Origin: Paenibacillus herberti
Lineage (GTDB): Bacteria > Bacillota > Bacilli > Paenibacillales > Paenibacillaceae
Direction: 5' to 3'
DNA: 64,000 bases
Assembly (NCBI RefSeq): GCF_002233675.1
Contig: NZ_NMUQ01000002.1
Span: forward strand, 1,278,121 to 1,342,120
Part shown: positions 9,800 through 18,529 of the stretch, in pieces
Numbering within the stretch: position 1 is the first letter of the stretch
Layout: each line of letters opens with the position of its first letter
Notes under the pieces: model-generated
What the model saw: only the letters and a program-made list of their open reading frames with translations
The model's database searches: none
What the model was told of the DNA's origin: nothing
Position numbers and translations under genes: made by a program

Positions 9800-10366
9800 C
9801 TGAAACAGACTCCCGATTCGTACAAGCCGACGACAAAGCGTAATTTTACGACTTGGATCATCGGTATTTCCTTAGTCGCGAACTTTGTTATTCTAATGCT
9901 GTTTTTTGGACCGGTCGGTTATAAAGGCAGTCTTTCCTGGGATATCACGATTCTGCCGAGGATCAATGCTATCTTGAACAGCTTCACGTTCATCTTCCTT
10001 GTGGCGGCTCTTGTGTCGATCATCCGCAAAAACATCAAGCTGCACAAAGGTTTCATTCTAGCTGCGTTCACTTCGACGCTGCTGTTCCTCGTCACCTACT
10101 TGACCTTCCACTACCTGTCTCCGGAGACAGCGAAGTTTGGCGGAGAAGGTATTTGGCGCCCGATTTACTTTACCATTCTCATCACGCACAGCTTCCTTGC
10201 TGCGGTCATTGTGCCACTGGCATTGTTCTCTCTTGTATGGGGCTGGACGAATCAGGTGCAAAAGCATAAGCGCATCGTGCGGTGGACGATGCCGATCTGG
10301 CTGTACGTCAGCTTTACTGGCGTCATCGTGTATCTATTCATGGCGCCATATTATGTAAACGGCTAA
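9800..10366 (+). CDS. DUF420 (YozB/CtaM-like) membrane protein, probable CTG start
   Basis: The first in-frame ATG (9896) would cut into the first membrane helix and has no ribosome-binding site. A consensus AAGGAGG (9784-9790) lies 9 nt before an in-frame CTG at 9800, giving 188 residues with N-terminus MKQTPDSYKPTTKRNFTTW, a typical cytoplasmic lead into TM1. Five hydrophobic helices follow, with conserved His residues (NIKLHKGF, ILITHSFLA, QKHKRIVRW) typical of DUF420. From the literature, the Staphylococcus member CtaM supports maturation of aa3-type terminal oxidase; a similar role here is inference. ATG 9896 remains the fallback start. Confidence 0.8.
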   Translation: MKQTPDSYKPTTKRNFTTWIIGISLVANFVILMLFFGPVGYKGSLSWDITILPRINAILNSFTFIFLVAALVSIIRKNIKLHKGFILAAFTSTLLFLVTYLTFHYLSPETAKFGGEGIWRPIYFTILITHSFLAAVIVPLALFSLVWGWTNQVQKHKRIVRWTMPIWLYVSFTGVIVYLFMAPYYVNG

Positions 10367-10534
10367 GCTGCTTTCAATGCAGCTGGCCAGAGGGCCTAGC
10401 CGGAGCGCTGGTCTCAAAGCGCTATGTACTGGAGATCTCTCGGAGCTCCTCGGAACCACTAAGCATGCTGGCTTCCCATAGGGGAGCGTCGATTATCTCG
10501 TGCTCCGGCCTGACGAACGGAGTGCAGTTCACAC

Positions 10535-10574
10535 AACCTAAAAAACCCTCCCAACCGGGAGGGTTTTTTAGGTT
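10535..10574. terminator. Bidirectional terminator
   Basis: Perfect 18-bp stem: AACCTAAAAAACCCTCCC (10535-10552), loop AACC, complement to 10574. A/T tracts lie on both sides. It serves the DUF420 gene (+) and the convergent lipoprotein gene (-). Confidence 0.9.
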
Positions 10575-10627
10575 CAAATGCAGTAACACAAAGCATTATT
10601 ACAGGGCAGTAATGCAAAGTAATACCA

Positions 10628-11095
10628 TCATTTGCCCAAGTTCTGCACTTGCTCCAGGATCGAGGAAATTTGTCCTACGGTCTGTCCTACCTGCGACTGC
10701 TTCAGTGTTTCTGCAGTCAGCTGACCGGATTGCGCCGTCGCCATCAAATTGGTGAGTTGTCCGTCCAGCGTGGCGTTATACTGTTCCAACTTGGCGTCAA
10801 TACTTTCGGCGAATGCCGGTGGAGTGAGGCTGTTGAATGTGGCAATGTCAGCCTGCATAGCTGTAATTTCGGATTCCAGATTGGCGAGAGCGTCTGGACT
10901 GGTCAGCGCTTCCTGGGCGAGAGTCGGCAGCTGTTGGGAAAACTGAGTTGCATCATTAATATAAGCAGTTGCATCGTTCACATAAGAAAGGGAGTCATTG
11001 ACTTTGTTGAGTCCTTCATCGACACTGCCTGGAAGAGAGCATCCAGCCAGCAATGCGGGCGCGAGGATTAGCGCCATTAGCCATCTTTTGGACAT
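10628..11095 (-). CDS. Small lipoprotein (DUF6376-like)
   Basis: 155 residues. The signal peptide ends in the lipobox LLAGC (Cys19), so the protein is anchored outside the membrane by a lipid. The mature part is helical, with repeats of the type NDSLSYVNDATAYINDATQF, and ends in QVQNLGK. It resembles the small Bacillus lipoproteins grouped as DUF6376, whose function is unknown. GGAAGG precedes the ATG. Single gene between terminators. Confidence 0.75.
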   Translation of the reverse strand: MSKRWLMALILAPALLAGCSLPGSVDEGLNKVNDSLSYVNDATAYINDATQFSQQLPTLAQEALTSPDALANLESEITAMQADIATFNSLTPPAFAESIDAKLEQYNATLDGQLTNLMATAQSGQLTAETLKQSQVGQTVGQISSILEQVQNLGK

Positions 11096-11448
11096 CGGTT
11101 CTTCATCCTTCCGCGAGTTTATAACTCGTTTATACTGAATCAGACCAGGAATGGTTTCAGTTTTTGCCAGTAAGCCAGCTTTCCATACGTGGGCTTAGGG
11201 TATACTGCTAGGTACTTGATATGATGATGCCTCGTTAGAATGGCTATGATTGACTCCGTTTGGAAAAAAGAGAAGACATCAACATTATTTTCCTAACGGT
11301 TAAAAATGAAATTGTTGACAAAATCGTTGGCCTTGAGCTTGACGTTGATGACTTTTTGTTACCTGTTCCTGGTTTATACAACCCATCAGCAGGGATGGTA
11401 TACTGGCGATATGAGGCAAGATCAGCTGTAAGGAGGAATTAGGTTTTT

Positions 11449-11715
11449 ATGGAGCAGTCACCGAAGCACGAACAAGAGCAAGCCGGGCCTGAGCAGAAGA
11501 TCGCACAGTGGATGGTGGACGAGATCCGTGACAAGAGCCTTCTGCGTCAGGAAGATGCCATTGCGCATGTGCGCAGCCATTATGGAGATCAGTATGTGTT
11601 CGTGAACGAGCAAGGGAACGCATCGCTGGAAAAAGAGGTCAAGAAAGCCTTCCGCAAGCTGCACCGCGGCAGGATCGCTTGGGATAGAGACGGTTTTTTC
11701 TGGGCTTGGACATAG
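11449..11715 (+). CDS. Small conserved protein (DUF6953-like)
   Basis: 88 residues, charged, no membrane segment. The middle is helical (KIAQWMVDEIRDKSLLRQEDAI) and the end is KKAFRKLHRGRIAWDRDGFFWAW, an arrangement I associate with small Bacillales proteins of DUF6953; the family assignment is from memory. AAGGAGG lies 11 nt before the ATG and a terminator follows. Function unknown. Confidence 0.7.
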   Translation: MEQSPKHEQEQAGPEQKIAQWMVDEIRDKSLLRQEDAIAHVRSHYGDQYVFVNEQGNASLEKEVKKAFRKLHRGRIAWDRDGFFWAWT

Positions 11716-11770
11716 GCATCGACATAAGCATGAACATGAGTATGAACAGAGGGCGGGGTTGGCAGGAGTA

Positions 11771-11797
11771 GGGCTGCTGCTCTCGAGCCCTTTTTTT
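11771..11797 (+). terminator. Terminator after the small protein gene
   Basis: GGGCT (11771-11775) / AGCCC (11786-11790), then seven T. Confidence 0.75.
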
Positions 11798-11871
11798 ATT
11801 TCGGGTTCAGGTAACCTTTTTACGCTGAAATGGCACTATACCCTGACACGGAAAAAAGGAGCCTACAAGGG

Positions 11872-13512
11872 ATGGAAGATACGGTGAATCGGGCGGCCGC
11901 CGGAGATCGCGCCGCTTGGGAGGAGCTGGCGGTCCGATCTTTGCCGCTGGCAAGGGCAGCAGCCCGCAGCCGTTTGCGTGATGCTGCGCTGGCGGAGGAC
12001 GCCGTTCAGGAGGCGCTGCTCGAAGCCTTTCTTAATCTTCACAAGCTGCGGGAAGCAGAGGCTTTCCCGGGTTGGCTGGGACGCATCGTTGAGCGGCAAT
12101 GCTGGAGACAGCTGCGCAAGCTGCAAGCGGGCACGGTCTCCTATGAGGAGCAGCAGGCTCGGGATGACGGCGCGATGCCGCTGCCGGAACAGGCGGTGCG
12201 TAGTGAGACGGCGCAGCTGGTGCGGGAATCGCTGGCGGCGCTTCCGCCCGGGCAGCGGCTGGCTGCGGAGTTATTTTACTTGGAGGGTTATTCGCTGAAG
12301 GAGCTGTCGTCGTATCTGGACCGCCCGGAGGCTGTGCTGCGCAAGCGGCTGTTCGACGCCCGACGCAAGCTGAGAAGTGCTCTGCCGCTTACCGATGCGG
12401 CTTCCGTGATTCAGGATTTGTACGGGAGGAATACGAGGATGCTGCATATCGTGAATGGGGACTTCGTTGGGGACAAGCTGCGGAAGTACGGGCTCGAGGG
12501 CGACATTTTGGTCTGGAGGGAAGTTTACTCGTTTGGTCCGGTCAGTGAGCGCTTGATCGGTGAGGGTGTTGACCGGAAGAGAAGGGCCGCTTATCTGGAA
12601 AAGACGTTCGGCATCCCGCAGGCGGAATATCTGGAGGGCTGCAAGTACCAGGAGGAGAAACTTGAGGCATACCGGGAGCAAAAAGGTCAGATTATCCTAT
12701 GGTTTGAGCATGACCTGTTCGATCAGGCGATGCTTGCAGCGCTGCTGCATCGGCTGTCGGAATGGCCGGATGCCGCCGAGGGCCGCATCAGCCTGCTCTG
12801 CATCGGGGAATATCCCGGTGTGGAGCCTTTTCTGGGGCTGGGTCAGCTATCGTCCGAGCAGCTTGGTCGTCTGAGCGGCAGCTGGAGTCAGGTGTCAAGG
12901 CGTGAGCTGGAGCTTGGCCGCGAGCTGTGGCGCGCCTATACCGCCGCAACCCCGCTGCCGATGCAACAGCTGCTGGATGGCGATCTGTCACCGCTTCCCT
13001 ATGCGGCTGCGGCATTCAAAGCTCATCTGTCTCGGCTTCCGTCGATGCAGGACGGGCTTGGAATAGAGCAGCGCACTACACTGGAGCTGCTGCGGGAGTT
13101 CGGGCCGATGAGTCCGCTAGAACTGTTCGGGCTGTTTGGACCGAGGCTCCATCAGTTAGGCTCCGGCGACCTGCAGTATTGGCATATACTGCGAGGCATG
13201 TTACGGGGCGAAGCTCCGCTGTTGCAGATGGAAGGAGAGAGCGCTTTGCCGCTCTACAAGGAGGATTCATCCGGGCTGGAGCGAAACCTGCTGAAGGTGA
13301 CGGAGCAAGGGCTGGCAGCGCTGGAAGGCCGATTCCAAAGTGACGCGGCAGACAGATTGCGGGACGAAGCGGCAGGTCCATTGCTGAGCATAACGATGGA
13401 TGGAGAACAGGAAGAAGAATGGCTAGGTGGTGTTCGCTTAAGCGCCGGTAAAACGTGCTGGCTATGGGATTTGGAGCAGCAGCGCACCATAGAAATGGAA
13501 GCGGATAACTAA
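11872..13512 (+). CDS. ECF sigma factor-like protein fused to a DUF1835-like domain
   Basis: 546 residues from ATG 11872, preceded by AAGGAG with 10 nt spacing; an ATG 14 codons earlier has no ribosome-binding site. Residues 1-176 are an ECF sigma factor: region 2 (AEDAVQEALLEAFLNLHKL ... FPGWLGRI) and region 4 (LPPGQRLAAELFYLEGYSLKEL). From residue 190 a second domain starts as MLHIVNGDFVGDKLR, typical of DUF1835, and continues to the end. An internal GGGAGG sits 9 nt before the codon for M190 (12439), so the second domain may also be made alone. Standalone DUF1835 proteins are known; the sigma fusion suggests a specialised transcription regulator. No anti-sigma gene is adjacent. Confidence 0.78.
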   Translation: MEDTVNRAAAGDRAAWEELAVRSLPLARAAARSRLRDAALAEDAVQEALLEAFLNLHKLREAEAFPGWLGRIVERQCWRQLRKLQAGTVSYEEQQARDDGAMPLPEQAVRSETAQLVRESLAALPPGQRLAAELFYLEGYSLKELSSYLDRPEAVLRKRLFDARRKLRSALPLTDAASVIQDLYGRNTRMLHIVNGDFVGDKLRKYGLEGDILVWREVYSFGPVSERLIGEGVDRKRRAAYLEKTFGIPQAEYLEGCKYQEEKLEAYREQKGQIILWFEHDLFDQAMLAALLHRLSEWPDAAEGRISLLCIGEYPGVEPFLGLGQLSSEQLGRLSGSWSQVSRRELELGRELWRAYTAATPLPMQQLLDGDLSPLPYAAAAFKAHLSRLPSMQDGLGIEQRTTLELLREFGPMSPLELFGLFGPRLHQLGSGDLQYWHILRGMLRGEAPLLQMEGESALPLYKEDSSGLERNLLKVTEQGLAALEGRFQSDAADRLRDEAAGPLLSITMDGEQEEEWLGGVRLSAGKTCWLWDLEQQRTIEMEADN

Positions 13513-13604
13513 GGGAACGGCTAGCGACGGACAATACCCAAAAGGCCTGATGGGCAAGAAATGTCGCCGCTTTCAGAAAATTTACCTTTTAACTGGAAGG
13601 CTTG

Positions 13605-13634
13605 TTGCAATTGCTTTCTTGAATATGCTACCAT
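13605..13634 (+). promoter_or_regulatory. Candidate sigma-A promoter of the cold-shock gene
   Basis: TTGCAA (13605-13610), 18 nt, TACCAT (13629-13634). The start would leave a leader of over 100 nt, as usual for csp mRNAs whose structure is temperature-sensitive. Confidence 0.4.
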
Positions 13635-13753
13635 AACCGTAATAACCACTCGGCTGAATCTTCATATTAGTTGCGTTATTGTTCAATAACCGAATGAATA
13701 TGTTGCATCTCAGATACAAAGGTTAGAACCCAGCAAGGCAGGAGGTGTCACAT

Positions 13754-13954
13754 ATGCAAAGAGGTACTGTGAAATGGTTCAACGCTGAGAAAGGCTACGG
13801 CTTTATCGAGATGGAAGGCGGAAGCGACGTATTCGTACATTACTCCGCAATCACGGGCGAAGGCTTCAAAACGCTTGACGAAGGTCAAGCTGTTGAGTTC
13901 AACGTTGTTGACGGAAGCCGTGGACCACAAGCTGAGAACGTTGTAAGACTGTAG
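13754..13954 (+). CDS. cspB: Major cold-shock protein
   Basis: 66 residues from the ATG at 13754 with GGAGG 8 nt upstream; the GTG at 13745 overlaps that site and is unlikely. It is one OB fold with RNP1 KGYGFIEM (13-20) and RNP2 VFVHY (26-30) and closely matches Bacillus CspB-type proteins. It binds single-stranded RNA/DNA and melts mRNA structure in the cold. It is monocistronic with a long leader and a strong terminator. The symbol is by similarity; cspC or cspD orthology cannot be excluded. Confidence 0.93.
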   Translation: MQRGTVKWFNAEKGYGFIEMEGGSDVFVHYSAITGEGFKTLDEGQAVEFNVVDGSRGPQAENVVRL

Positions 13955-13979
13955 TCTTATTGACGATCCGGATTGTAAG

Positions 13980-14023
13980 AAGGGCTGCTCCTCATCCTAG
14001 GATGAGTGAGCAGCCCTTTTTTT
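13980..14023. terminator. Terminator of the csp gene
   Basis: AAGGGCTGCTC / GAGCAGCCCTT stem with an inner self-complementary CTCATCCTAGGATGAG, followed by seven or more T. It also faces the convergent ykoC gene. Confidence 0.9.
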
Positions 14024-14029
14024 GTGTTA

Positions 14030-14824
14030 TTACCGTACATCCGAGACAGGAATCAGCGACCAGAGCTGTCCGAGCTGCCAGGCAAGCAAGCTGGATAGCA
14101 GGATGTAGATGGCATACCAGGCATCGGCGGCAGACAGGGAATATTGGTAAAAATAAGTGCGTTGCCCGGAGCCGCTACTGAACCGTTTGGCCTCCATGGC
14201 GGCGGCGGTGCGGTGAGCGCGCCGGATACACTGCGCCAGCAGGGGAATGGCGTACATACGCAACCGCTCGTACCAGCCGCGGATGCCGCGTGGGCGGCGA
14301 CCGCGGATTTGCAGCGCCTGTCGCAGCGTGACGAACTCCTCCGCCAGCAGCGGCAGCATGTTGAAGGCCGCAAGGAAGCTGTAGGCGTAGCGCGGCGGCA
14401 GTCGCAGCTGCTGCATGAGCGAGTAGAACAGAGCGACAGGGCGCGTCGTCAGCGCGAACGTCAGGCCGACAGCCGCTACCTGCAACGAGCGGAAGCCGAG
14501 ATGCAGACCCCGGTAGAAGCTCTCCTCCGTAATGCGAATGAAGCCGTATTGGAACCAGAGCGTCTCGCCGGTGCCGAACATCATCATCCCCGTAGCCGAG
14601 CTGACGAATAACAGGAGGAAGGGCGAGGCGTACAGTAGCAGCCGCAAGGGCGGATGGCCGGAAAAGAATAGCAGCGGCAGCAGAGCCGCGATGGTGAGAG
14701 TGATCATCACGTTGGGGTTATGCGTCAGCAGCACAACGAGAAAGAGCAGCGCAGAGACGATCAGCTTATGAGCGGGATTGACGCGATGCAGCCAGGTCTC
14801 CTGATGCGGAAAGGTGAGGTTCAT
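14030..14824 (-). CDS. ykoC: ECF transporter T component (EcfT/YkoC-like)
   Basis: 264 residues, hydrophobic, about five to six membrane helices, with the EcfT cytoplasmic coupling region containing short Arg motifs (QALQIRGRRPRG and AMEAKRFSS, the two A-R-G-like coupling helices). It couples ATP hydrolysis to substrate translocation with the A and S components encoded upstream. Its ATG overlaps the stop of ykoD by 4 bp, so the two are translationally coupled. It is the last gene of a TPP-riboswitch operon, so the substrate should be thiamine or its hydroxymethylpyrimidine precursor. Confidence 0.88.
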   Translation of the reverse strand: MNLTFPHQETWLHRVNPAHKLIVSALLFLVVLLTHNPNVMITLTIAALLPLLFFSGHPPLRLLLYASPFLLLFVSSATGMMMFGTGETLWFQYGFIRITEESFYRGLHLGFRSLQVAAVGLTFALTTRPVALFYSLMQQLRLPPRYAYSFLAAFNMLPLLAEEFVTLRQALQIRGRRPRGIRGWYERLRMYAIPLLAQCIRRAHRTAAAMEAKRFSSGSGQRTYFYQYSLSAADAWYAIYILLSSLLAWQLGQLWSLIPVSDVR

Positions 14825-16389
14825 CTCGTTGCGGCTCCTTTCGCTAGCGGCACAAGCTCAGGGATAGACTGGGTAGGGAACGCTTGGAAAGGGGCTTCTG
14901 CTGGTGCTTGCCCATGCTCTTCCCTCACTTCCCCGTCCACGATCCGCCAGTGGCGGGTCGCAAAGCGGCTTACAAGCTCAGGATCATGCGTAATCATCAG
15001 AATGGCACAGCCGTCCCGGCGAAGCTCCTCCAACTGCTCCATCATCGAGACCGTTCCTGCGGCGTCAAGGCCGAAGGTCGGCTCATCGAGCAGCAGCAGC
15101 CGCTGGCCGCGAGCCATGGCGGAGGCGACGCTGAGGCGGCGTTTTTGACCCATGGAGAGTTGATAAGGATGCCGCAAGCCGAGCCCGTTCAAGGAAAAGT
15201 GATCCATTAGCTGCTGGACACGCCCTGTGCGCTCGGAGCCTTGCAGCGTCTCCGGCAGTGAGTAGTCGAGTTCTGCGCTCACACTGTCGGTTACGAGCTG
15301 GAACTCGGGATTTTGGAAGCAGTAGGCGGCATGCTCCGCCGCCTGCCTTGGTTTGCGCAGCCGGCGCTCCGGCACGCCGCATAAGTGAAGCTTGCCCTCG
15401 CTGCGAACCAGGCGCATAATTGCCAGCAGCAGCGTGCTTTTCCCGGCGCCATTGGCTCCGGTCAAGGCGATCCAGTCGCCAGGAAAGACGCGGAGCCGCT
15501 CGGCCCGCACTTTGATCTGGCGGCCGCGCAGCCCGGCGAAGCCGTCCAGCTCCAGCAATGGGGCTGGGGGCGCGGCGCAAGCGTTGCTGGCAGCCGCTGC
15601 ATGCCCGGCAGAAGCGAAGCTTCCGAGCGGCTTTTTCCCCTGAGCATAATCATCCCAGAACCCGGGATACCAGATGCCGTATTGTTGCAGTTGGCTGCGG
15701 CAATCGCGGAAAATCTGCTCCGGCGGGCCGTCCGCCTCAATCGAGCCGTCCGGCGCGAACAGCAAGACGCGGTCCATGTCGCGGGCGATCAGCTCGATTT
15801 TATGTTCCACGATGATGACGGTGCGTCTGCTCCAAATGTTCCGCAGCGCGTCCCATACTTGAGTGGTGCCTTCCTCGTCGAGCAGCGCGGTCGGCTCGTC
15901 AAGAAGCAGTGTATCCGGCTCAACCGCCAGCATAGAGGCGACGGCCAGACGTTGCTTCATGCCTTGCGACATAGTAGCGATCGCCGTATGGGCATTGTCC
16001 AGCTGCAGACCAGCCTCGTCCAGACAGCGGGAGATCAGGCCCGGTATCTCCTCGCGCGGCACGCCGCGATTTTCAAGAGCAAAAGCAATCTCCTCATCCG
16101 CATAAGGCATGCAGAACTGCGCATCAGGATCCTGAAATACATAACCGGAACGCTCCGGCACGACGAGCTGCTCCGCTTTCAAAGGGATCGGCACGATGGA
16201 GGGCATGAGCCCACCCAGTACTTGCAGCAGCGTGGACTTGCCGCAGCCGCTCGGCCCGAGCAGCAGCACCTTTTCCCCTTGATGGATCGTCACGTCAAGG
16301 TCGCGGAACAGCAGCGGCGCTTCATCTCCGGGGTATTTGAGCCGAAGACGGCTCGCCATGGCTGCGACAGGGCGAGGAATAGCGCTCAT
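14821..16389 (-). CDS. ykoD: ECF transporter dual ATP-binding protein (YkoD-like)
   Basis: 522 residues holding two complete ABC ATPase domains in one chain. First domain: Walker A GPSGCGKS (45-52), Walker B TLLLDEP. Second domain, from about residue 285: Walker A GANGAGKS, signature LSMGQKRRLSVA, Walker B LLLLDEP. The fused A1-A2 layout matches YkoD of Bacillus, which powers the YkoEDC thiamine/HMP transporter. The first domain has an MSQGMKQR signature instead of LSGGQ, a common variation. Start ATG lies 3 nt after the ykoE stop, with its ribosome-binding site inside the ykoE end. Confidence 0.92.
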   Translation of the reverse strand: MSAIPRPVAAMASRLRLKYPGDEAPLLFRDLDVTIHQGEKVLLLGPSGCGKSTLLQVLGGLMPSIVPIPLKAEQLVVPERSGYVFQDPDAQFCMPYADEEIAFALENRGVPREEIPGLISRCLDEAGLQLDNAHTAIATMSQGMKQRLAVASMLAVEPDTLLLDEPTALLDEEGTTQVWDALRNIWSRRTVIIVEHKIELIARDMDRVLLFAPDGSIEADGPPEQIFRDCRSQLQQYGIWYPGFWDDYAQGKKPLGSFASAGHAAAASNACAAPPAPLLELDGFAGLRGRQIKVRAERLRVFPGDWIALTGANGAGKSTLLLAIMRLVRSEGKLHLCGVPERRLRKPRQAAEHAAYCFQNPEFQLVTDSVSAELDYSLPETLQGSERTGRVQQLMDHFSLNGLGLRHPYQLSMGQKRRLSVASAMARGQRLLLLDEPTFGLDAAGTVSMMEQLEELRRDGCAILMITHDPELVSRFATRHWRIVDGEVREEHGQAPAEAPFQAFPTQSIPELVPLAKGAATR

Positions 16390-16392
16390 CGA

Positions 16393-17010
16393 TCAGCCCT
16401 CCAGCGCGTCATAATCCTTGGCTGATGCGGGCCGCAGCAGGTTCAGCACTCCCGTGCGCTCAAGCGCACGAGCCAGCGCCCAAGCGAACAGGCCGGCGAT
16501 GATGATGCTGCCCAAGACGCGCATGGAGATGAACAGCGCATAGTTCCAGAACGCCAGCTGGTCGATATAACCGTAATGACGGTCGATGAAGATCGAGGCG
16601 ACGGCAGAGCCGATGGAAGCGAGAATGGCGACGAGCGGACCGGCTTTACGATACAGGAACATGGCGAAAAACAGTTCGGCTCCAAGCCCCTGGAACAAGC
16701 CGTACCAAAGGGTGGAGATTCCCCATGATCCGCCGAGGAACGCCTCAATGGCGGCAGCGGATATTTCGGCAAGAATCGCAACGCCCGGCTTGCGGATAAT
16801 GAGGAAGGCGAATGTGCCAGCCATGAACCACATCCCGTAGCTGAGCTGTTCCGCATGCGTGCCGAATGGCTTCAGCACATCGTACATCGGACCCCAGATT
16901 TTGTAGATGAGGCCGAACACGACGGAGATGACAATCGTTACGAGAATGTCGGTGAGCGTGAGTCCTTTGGAATTGCCGCCGGGGCGGATAGAGGTTGGTG
17001 CAGTGGACAT
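16393..17010 (-). CDS. ykoE: Thiamine/HMP ECF transporter S component (YkoE-like)
   Basis: 205 residues, about six membrane helices (from LTDILVTIVISVVFGLIYKIW). The family block LGGSWGISTLWYGLFQGLGAELFFA is clear. It is the substrate-binding membrane subunit of the YkoEDC transporter. It is the first gene behind the TPP riboswitch, with GAAAGGAAG 9 nt before the ATG. Bacillus subtilis also has ykoF in this operon; no ykoF is present here. Confidence 0.9.
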   Translation of the reverse strand: MSTAPTSIRPGGNSKGLTLTDILVTIVISVVFGLIYKIWGPMYDVLKPFGTHAEQLSYGMWFMAGTFAFLIIRKPGVAILAEISAAAIEAFLGGSWGISTLWYGLFQGLGAELFFAMFLYRKAGPLVAILASIGSAVASIFIDRHYGYIDQLAFWNYALFISMRVLGSIIIAGLFAWALARALERTGVLNLLRPASAKDYDALEG

Positions 17011-17087
17011 GAACTTCAGCTTCCTTTCGAGATGGGAGTGGAATTTTCCACAGAATGCATGGCCCGGAGCATTTCGGCAGAAAGGGC

Positions 17088-17113
17088 AAAAAGCCCGCCG
17101 GAAGCCGGCGGGC
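17088..17113 (-). terminator. Expression-platform terminator of the TPP riboswitch
   Basis: On the minus strand GCCCGCCGG-CTT-CCGGCGGGC followed by TTTTT. It lies between the aptamer and ykoE, so TPP binding should favour termination before the operon. Confidence 0.85.
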
Positions 17114-17264
17114 AGATCGAACGTAACAAGCGCGCATGGAAGCTGTAAAACGGCTTCCCCCTGTCCTTGAGGACGGCTGCAGCCTGCCTCAACAGCGAAT
17201 GGACTCGGCGGAGGGATGGTTGTCCCAGCCGGAGCCTCTCGTTAACTCGGAAGGCGAAGCTTGG

Positions 17265-17372
17265 TGTGCGCGATGCATTCTCTCTACGCTGGCATTACCC
17301 AGATCAGATCAATGGTCAGCGGCATACGGCCGCAGTCTCAGCCCGACTTAATCGAGCACCCATGCATGCTAT
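17265..17372 (-). promoter_or_regulatory. TPP riboswitch (THI box)
   Basis: The minus strand shows the THI-box order: GGGTGC (17361 down), GCTGAGA (17342-17336), then CTGATCTGGGTAATGCCAGC and GTAGAGAGAATGCA. P1 can form from the flanking TGCAT/ATGCA. It controls ykoEDC through the downstream terminator. Confidence 0.93.
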
Positions 17373-17507
17373 GAAATTGATCTAACTATACCCTGAAATG
17401 GATAAAGCGGCAATAGGTGGGAATAAGCAGGCGCATAGCTCCGTTATGGTACTGTTGCATTGGCACTGGCGCGCGGGTAAGCTGGAAGTACAAGGAGGGA
17501 TTGACGA

Positions 17508-18440
17508 ATGAAATACAGACGTCTAGGCAAAACCGACCTGAATGTATCGGTCGTTGGCATCGGAACTTGGCAGTTCGGCGGGGAATGGGGCATGGACTTC
17601 TCGCAGGACGAGGTCGACGCTATCCTCGATAAGGGCGCAGAGCTCGGCATCAATCTGATCGACACGGCGGAATGTTACGGAGATCATCTGTCGGAGGAGT
17701 TCATCGGGCGATATCTGAGTCGCCGCAAGCGTGAGGACTGGATTGTCGCCACGAAGTTCGGCCATCACTTCCATGAGCGGTTCACGCGCACGGATGTGTT
17801 CACGGCGGATGATGTTGTGCGCCAGCTGGACGCCTCTTTGAAAGCGCTCCAGACGGACTATGTGGATCTGTACCAGTTCCACTCCGGGCCGGATGCGGTT
17901 TTTGACAATGATGAGCTTTGGACCGTGTTGGACAAACAGATTGCAGCGGGCAAAATCAGGCATCTGGGCACCTCCATCGGCAGCAACGACAACCTGCATC
18001 AGACGGAGGCGTCCACGCAAGTTGGCTCCAAAGCGATTCAGGTCGTCTACAATCGCCTTGATCGGACGCCTGAGGAGCGCGTATTTCCATCCTGCCAGGC
18101 TCAGGATCTCGGCGTGTTGGCGCGTGTGCCGCTGGCGAGCGGTTATTTGAGCGGCAAATATAAACCTGGCACAGAATTCGGCGCGACCGACGTGCGCCAT
18201 CGTCATGATGCGGAGCTGGTGCAGCGCCGTCTGGAAGAGGTGCAGCAGATCGCCCGTGAGGAAGTGCCGCAAGGCGTGAACATGGCAGCTTGGGCGCTGG
18301 CTTGGTGCCTGCGTCATCCCGCAGTAACGAGCGTCATTCCCGGCTGCAAAAATCCAGAGCAGGTACAGGGCAACGCCGATGCGGTGGAGCTTGTGACTGA
18401 ACCTCATCCGCAGGATGTGGCAGCTCCGGTGCGTGGTTAG
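17508..18440 (+). CDS. Aldo/keto reductase
   Basis: 310 residues, (beta/alpha)8 AKR fold. The catalytic tetrad is visible as D52, Y57, K83 and H125 (IDTAECYGD, ATKFG, QFHSG). NADPH-dependent reduction of carbonyls is the expected chemistry; the C-terminal block SVIPGCKNPEQVQGN is the cofactor-phosphate site. AAGGAGG precedes the ATG. It is a single gene, divergent from the TPP-controlled operon, and ends in a strong terminator. The true substrate is not deducible. Confidence 0.92.
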   Translation: MKYRRLGKTDLNVSVVGIGTWQFGGEWGMDFSQDEVDAILDKGAELGINLIDTAECYGDHLSEEFIGRYLSRRKREDWIVATKFGHHFHERFTRTDVFTADDVVRQLDASLKALQTDYVDLYQFHSGPDAVFDNDELWTVLDKQIAAGKIRHLGTSIGSNDNLHQTEASTQVGSKAIQVVYNRLDRTPEERVFPSCQAQDLGVLARVPLASGYLSGKYKPGTEFGATDVRHRHDAELVQRRLEEVQQIAREEVPQGVNMAAWALAWCLRHPAVTSVIPGCKNPEQVQGNADAVELVTEPHPQDVAAPVRG

Positions 18441-18461
18441 AGCGTTATCCATTCCATGCAC

Positions 18462-18507
18462 AAAAGACCTCCCGTTCCGCAGCGATGCGGATCAGGGAGG
18501 TCTTTTT
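18462..18507. terminator. Bidirectional terminator
   Basis: AAAAGACCTCCC (18462-18473) pairs with GGGAGGTCTTTT (18495-18506), with an inner CCGCA/TGCGG stem. Confidence 0.88.
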
Positions 18508-18529
18508 GCATGAACCATTTTAAACCATA

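Noticed and set aside
11260-11442. 60-codon plus-strand ORF starting with TTG
   Set aside because: No ribosome-binding site; the region more likely holds the promoter of the following small-protein gene.
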